A stretch of 64,000 nucleotides of DNA from Sphingomonas daechungensis (GTDB lineage Bacteria > Pseudomonadota > Alphaproteobacteria > Sphingomonadales > Sphingomonadaceae): the NCBI RefSeq assembly GCF_014489495.1, contig NZ_CP060780.1:434001-498000 (forward strand). The letters run 5' to 3'. Below are positions 60,473 to 64,000 of the stretch, piece after piece; position 1 is the first letter of the stretch; each line of letters starts with the position of its first letter. The position numbers were made by a program, and so were the translations under genes. The notes below the pieces were generated by a model. That model ran no database searches. It worked only from the letters and a program-made list of their open reading frames with translations, and was not told where the DNA came from.

Positions 60473-61159
60473 CTAAAGGCCCTTTCGCCCAAAAGCCGGC
60501 CGCGCCTGCATCGTCGAGGCGGCAGGTGCAGCAATCGGGCTGACTTCAGCCATCGGTCCCGGCTCGCCCTCCGCCTTCCGCGCCATATAGCGCGCCAGGG
60601 CCGCGTCAGGATCGAAGCCAGCCTGCTGCTCTGGAGTCGGCCGCGCCGGCGCCGCTCCCCAGCCATTCTCACCGGCGCCCTTCATCGCGACGCCCGTGAC
60701 GCCTACCGCCGCGACATGCGCCGCCTGGAGCAAGGCGACAAGGGCAACCGCTCCGCCAGGGGGCAGCTCGATGGCATTGGCGGAAAGCCGGAGGCGCCTC
60801 GCTCCGAACAGCCCGCCGTCGATCTTGATGACGAGGTTTTCGTGCTTCGCGATCGGGATGATGCCCCAGTAGCGATAGGTGAAGACCTCGAGGCCGATAT
60901 GCTGGACGTCCTTCCAGCCGGCCTGCTGCACGCCGGTCGCGGTGCGGACGCGGAGGCCTTCGTCGCCGAATGCCAAGGCCGGTTCGCTGCTCATGGCGTC
61001 CGTCGCACCCTTGGCCGCGCCAGCACCAAAGAGGAGAAATCCGGCAAGGCTGAAGACACCGCCGCTCCGCCACCAAAGCATTGCGCAGAAGATGGTCAAA
61101 GCGCCCATGAACAAGGCGGCCATGGCATTCTTGCCGGCGCGATAATGGAACTTCCGCAT
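60473..61159 (-). CDS. Two-helix membrane protein of unknown function (STM3941-like)
   Basis: 228 residues. Two N-terminal hydrophobic helices (AMAALFMGALTIFCAMLWW and GVFSLAGFLLFGAGAAKG) are followed by a small beta-rich, PH-like domain (LRVRTATGVQQAGWKDVQHI, HENLVIKIDGGLFGARRLRL) and a Pro/Ala-rich tail. The layout resembles STM3941-type proteins; that is tentative. The ATG at 61159 follows GGAGAG. It is upstream of rpsL on the same strand, with an inverted repeat between. Confidence 0.65.
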   Translation of the reverse strand: MRKFHYRAGKNAMAALFMGALTIFCAMLWWRSGGVFSLAGFLLFGAGAAKGATDAMSSEPALAFGDEGLRVRTATGVQQAGWKDVQHIGLEVFTYRYWGIIPIAKHENLVIKIDGGLFGARRLRLSANAIELPPGGAVALVALLQAAHVAAVGVTGVAMKGAGENGWGAAPARPTPEQQAGFDPDAALARYMARKAEGEPGPMAEVSPIAAPAASTMQARPAFGRKGL

Positions 61160-61319
61160 GGCTCTCCTCTCCGTGCCGGAAAGCATATCAAAAGCAGGTA
61201 TACGGAAAGTTTAATTGACGTTCGCGGCTATCATTCGGCTCCGACGGTTGGTCGAAAGCGCCTCGCTTCCGCTCGCTTGGAGGAGTAAACCAAGGCGGCT
61301 GCCATCAAGGAGAAAATGC

Positions 61320-61568
61320 ATGGCACATCGACTGATAATCGGCTTGGGACTGATCGCCGCCGCGACGCCGCTGTCAGCAACGATCCAGGAGCCCCAACGT
61401 CTCAGTGCTCCGGCCGGATCGCCTGAGACCAGATATTGCATGCATATCGAAGCAATCACCGGAAGCCGGCTGGAAAAAGTCCGCTGCTGGACGCGCGATG
61501 AATGGGCTGCTCGAGAGGTCGATGTCGATGCCGACTGGGCTACATCGGGAGTCCGCACGATCGGGTGA
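61320..61568 (+). CDS. Small exported protein, YC/GSR/DEW/VDVD family (paralogue 1)
   Basis: 82 residues: signal peptide HRLIIGLGLIAAATPLSA, then a short domain with two Cys (RYCMHIEAITGSRLEKVRCW, then TRDEWAAREVDVDADW). AAGGAG lies seven bases before the ATG. The protein at 63383-63613 shares the same pattern (YC, GSR, C, T-DEW, VDVD), so the two are paralogues. Two conserved Cys suggest a disulfide in the periplasm. Function unknown. Confidence 0.75.
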   Translation: MAHRLIIGLGLIAAATPLSATIQEPQRLSAPAGSPETRYCMHIEAITGSRLEKVRCWTRDEWAAREVDVDADWATSGVRTIG

Positions 61569-61571
61569 CGG

Positions 61572-62300
61572 TCAGGCGCGGATGCGATGCTCCGCGAGTT
61601 GCTCGTAATAAGGACGGCAGGCATCCGCGACGCGCTGCGCCTCGCCGTCTAGGCGAGTGGGATGCTCGTCCGGCGCTCCGAAGCCGGTGCTTGCCGCAAC
61701 CGCATCGTACCAATGCGATGCCCAAATCCCGTCTGTCTCGCGAATTCCCGGCTCCCACTTTAGCATGGCGGGATCCCAGGCAATGCCGAGGGCGCGGCAC
61801 AGTCGCTCGAGCATGGCCGGCGGATCGCGAAGGATGTCTGCGCTATCGACGACCGGGGGCGCATGCCCGAGCCGATCGGCCTCGCGCTCAAAATACTCGA
61901 CCTGGCGCTCGACGCCGAGATGCTCCGGCCGCACGGCCACACGCTTGCTCGCATAGCTGGCCACCACGCGCTCCGGATCGCGGATCAGGAACGCATGGCG
62001 CAGACCCGGCAAATCGTCGTGGGCAACGGGACCGACCATGTGATGGGCCATGTGCTTCTGGTACCAGATCGGAGCGGCGGTCGGGCACGGACCCGTCATA
62101 GTCCGCGCGACGTCTCGCCAATCGCAGTCCATCGAGGCGATGACCTCGTCCGCCATCGGCTGGGGATCGCCCGTCGCCTTGAGGTAAGCTCCGTAGAAGG
62201 GCTCGTCGGTGACGTATGTGTCAGCCCGGCTCCCGAAGCTTCGCATCATCGCCGTGGACAGGTTCCTTGGCCCCGACCACATGGCGACGCGAACCGTCAC
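61572..62300 (-). CDS. Sulfotransferase-like P-loop protein
   Basis: Intact 242-residue protein with the sulfotransferase 5'-phosphosulfate loop VAMWSGPRNLSTAMMRSFGS and the 3'-phosphate region RHAFLIRDPERVVASYASKR. It belongs to a family often annotated as sulfotransferase and frequently paired with class IV aminotransferases. Its ATG overlaps the stop of the aminotransferase gene (four bases), so translation is coupled. The acceptor, or whether it transfers sulfate at all, is unknown. It converges with the small gene at 61320. Confidence 0.82.
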   Translation of the reverse strand: MTVRVAMWSGPRNLSTAMMRSFGSRADTYVTDEPFYGAYLKATGDPQPMADEVIASMDCDWRDVARTMTGPCPTAAPIWYQKHMAHHMVGPVAHDDLPGLRHAFLIRDPERVVASYASKRVAVRPEHLGVERQVEYFEREADRLGHAPPVVDSADILRDPPAMLERLCRALGIAWDPAMLKWEPGIRETDGIWASHWYDAVAASTGFGAPDEHPTRLDGEAQRVADACRPYYEQLAEHRIRA

Positions 62301-63212
62301 GGACGAACAGCCTCCCGGACGTCTTGCTCGACCCGGTCACGATAGAGGCCTTGCAGCCGCTCGACCATCGGCCCGCGACATTCGAGCTGGCGTCCGTCGA
62401 CTTCGCGGACCGGGACGATGCCGGCGAACGTGCCGGTCACGAAGGCCTCGTCCGCACCATAGACGTCGGTGAGGGAGAAATCCTTCTCGACCGCCGGATA
62501 CCTGCTTCCCGTGCGACCTCGAGGGTGACGGCGCGCGTGACCCCGCCGAGGCAATACTTGCCGCTCGACGTCCAAACCTCGCCCTTGCGGACGATGAAGA
62601 AGTGGGTGGAATTGCAGGTCGCCACGAACCCGTGCGGATCGAGCATCAGCCCCTCGTCGGCGCCTGCCTGCGCGGCCTGGATGCAGGCCGTGATGCAATT
62701 GAGCTTCGACAGGGAATTGAGCTTCTGATCCTGGACCGCCGGGTCGCCGCGGCGCACGTGCACGGTGAACAGCTTGAGCCCGCGTTCGTGAATGCCTTCG
62801 GGCGGTTCCTTGTATTCGGGATGATGACGATCGTCGAACCGCCCACGACGACGCGAGGATCCTGGTAGGGCGTCGAGCGAACCCCGCGCGAGACGATCAG
62901 CCGTGTATGGACGCCCTCATCCATGCCGTTCGCGTCGAGCGTTTCGTACAGTCGCTCGGTAAGCTCATCGAGCGTCAGGCCGACGTCCATGGCGATCGCC
63001 TTCGCGCCCTCGAACAGCCGGTCGAGGTGACGGTCGAGGAAGGCGAACCGCCCTTGGTGAACCCGCAAACCCTCCCAGACACCGTCGCCCAGCATGAAAC
63101 CGGAATCGAAGACCGACACCACCGCCTGGTCGCGCGGCTTCAGTTCGCCGTTCACATTGATGAGGATCGACGCGTTCCGCGGATCCGAGACGTCATGCAT
63201 CGACTGCGCCAT
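62297..63212 (-). CDS. PLP-dependent class IV aminotransferase (IlvE/D-amino-acid type)
   Basis: About 305 residues. ILINVNGELKPRDQAVVSVF and DSGFMLGDGVWEGLRVHQGR form the class IV N-terminal half. VRRGDPAVQDQKLNSLSKLN holds the PLP Lys, and MLDPHGFVATCNSTHFFIVR and GADEAFVTGTFAGIVPVREV follow. Bases are missing near 62822 and 62505. It could act on branched-chain or D-amino acids; the sequence does not decide. Start candidates are the ATG at 63212 and one at 63200. It is coupled to the sulfotransferase-like gene. Confidence 0.86.
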
Positions 63213-63382
63213 CGGAGAAGCTTGGTGCCCGTCCGTCAGCTTGGCAAGGCGCGACAGGCGACGAATGTACGTCGCAGACCGACAAGCGGACTTGATCGAC
63301 ACCGACCCGCGCCCCGTCGAAACCGGCGGGCATTAGCACCGCTCCCGCGACATCCATGGGCCGTTCTAGAGGGAGCAAGAGC

Positions 63383-63613
63383 ATGACCAACAAGCAGATT
63401 ATCGTCGCACTGAGCGTCGCGCTGATCGCCGCTCCGGCCGCTGCCAAGGGCGAGCCGAAGTCGGGAAAAGAGGCCACGACAGCGGTCGATCAAAAGAAAT
63501 ACTGCATTTCCTACGACAACGTCGTCGGCAGCCGCGTCACTCGCACCCAGTGCCTCACCAAGGACGAATGGAAGAAGCAGCGAGTCGACGTCGACAAGAT
63601 GCTTAACCAGTAA
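63383..63613 (+). CDS. Small exported protein, YC/GSR/DEW/VDVD family (paralogue 2)
   Basis: 76 residues: signal peptide QIIVALSVALIAAPAAAKG, then KKYCISYDNVVGSRVTRTQC and LTKDEWKKQRVDVDKMLNQ. It shares YC, GSR, C, T-DEW and VDVD with the protein at 61320. GAGGGAGCAAGAGC precedes the ATG. Two Cys may pair in the periplasm. No known domain or function. Confidence 0.78.
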   Translation: MTNKQIIVALSVALIAAPAAAKGEPKSGKEATTAVDQKKYCISYDNVVGSRVTRTQCLTKDEWKKQRVDVDKMLNQ

Positions 63614-63656
63614 AGACTGTCAGGGTGGGCGCGGTTACGGGCCGCGCCCTCATGCC

Positions 63657-64000
63657 CTAGTCCTCGTTCTTCACCACCTCGCCGCGCGCCATCACGAAGG
63701 CAACTGTCTTCAGCACGCGCACATCGGTTAGCGGGTCCCCGGCGACGGCGATGATATCCGCAGCCTTGCCCACCTCGATCGTCCCAATCTCGTTCGACAG
63801 ACCGAGCAGGTCCGCAGCGTTGACGGTGGCCGCCTTGAGCGCCTCGGCTGGCGGCATCCCGAACTTCACCATCAGCTCGAACTCTTCGGCATTCTTGCCG
63901 TGTTTCGAAACGCCGGCATCCGTGCCGAAAGCGATCTTCACGCCGGCCGGATAGGCCTTTTTCAATGACTGGCCCGTAATGCCGATGCGCCATTCGATCT
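63657..64000 (-). CDS. Amidohydrolase family protein, C-terminal end (partial)
   Basis: The gene runs off the window; about 114 C-terminal residues are visible. VKIAFGTDAGVSKHGKNAEE carries the metal-binding Asp of the imidazolonepropionase-like branch; ALKAATVNAADLLGLSNEIG and VGKAADIIAVAGDPLTDV are the conserved end of the barrel and the return to the small beta domain. Probably a secreted or periplasmic dipeptidase-like hydrolase, but the substrate is not readable from this fragment. Confidence 0.85.
   Translation of the reverse strand, partial: IEWRIGITGQSLKKAYPAGVKIAFGTDAGVSKHGKNAEEFELMVKFGMPPAEALKAATVNAADLLGLSNEIGTIEVGKAADIIAVAGDPLTDVRVLKTVAFVMARGEVVKNED

Overview
The window looks like a chromosomal segment of a high-GC sphingomonad (Alphaproteobacteria, order Sphingomonadales). 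The reasons are a cyoABCD quinol oxidase, PEP-CTERM proteins whose sorting signals read PEPxTWAMMLLGF, extended ribosomal protein tails, the palindromic repeat with ends CGTCATTGCGAG, and a TonB receptor locus carrying a flavin-dependent halogenase. No rRNA or tRNA gene, CRISPR array or insertion sequence was recognised.

Layout. 1-5.8 kb: end of a 5'-nucleotidase, AMP nucleosidase (amn), cyoABCD on the minus strand. 5.9-22 kb: a carbohydrate-utilisation locus with GH31, a GPH-family sugar transporter, GH3, a LacI-type regulator, a GH144-like lipoprotein, a GH43-like protein, a DUF6445-like protein, a large TonB-dependent receptor and a tryptophan-halogenase-like enzyme. The same 14-bp perfect palindrome, TGTAACCGGTTACA, lies in the lacI/GH3 intergenic region and in front of the receptor gene, so these units are probably one regulon. 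22.1-23.5 kb: a lipoprotein, a PCu(A)C copper chaperone and SCO. 23.5-42.2 kb: housekeeping and metabolic genes (selO, astD, dnaB, dcd, yegP-like, kynU, a PEP-CTERM protein, FMN reductase, diheme cytochrome c, rnr, DksA-like zinc finger, M28 peptidase, mmsA, D-2-hydroxyacid dehydrogenase, folA). 42.3-60.3 kb: adk, secY and the spc, S10 and str ribosomal operons, all on the minus strand, with a PEP-CTERM gene inserted between tuf and rpsJ. 60.4-64 kb: a membrane protein, an aminotransferase/sulfotransferase pair flanked by two paralogous small exported proteins, and part of an amidohydrolase.

Reading frames. About forty single-base interruptions occur, including in essential genes (fusA, rplB, rplD, rpmD, adk, dcd). 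In the cases worked out base by base, adding one base restores the family sequence; most of these sit in G or C runs. They are best explained as missing bases in the assembly, so each interrupted gene is annotated here as one CDS across its interruptions and not as a pseudogene.

The least explained biology is the receptor module, in which a halogenase and a putative Fe/2-oxoglutarate oxygenase-like DUF6445 protein sit with glycoside hydrolases. The two small YC/GSR/DEW/VDVD paralogues at the right end come next.
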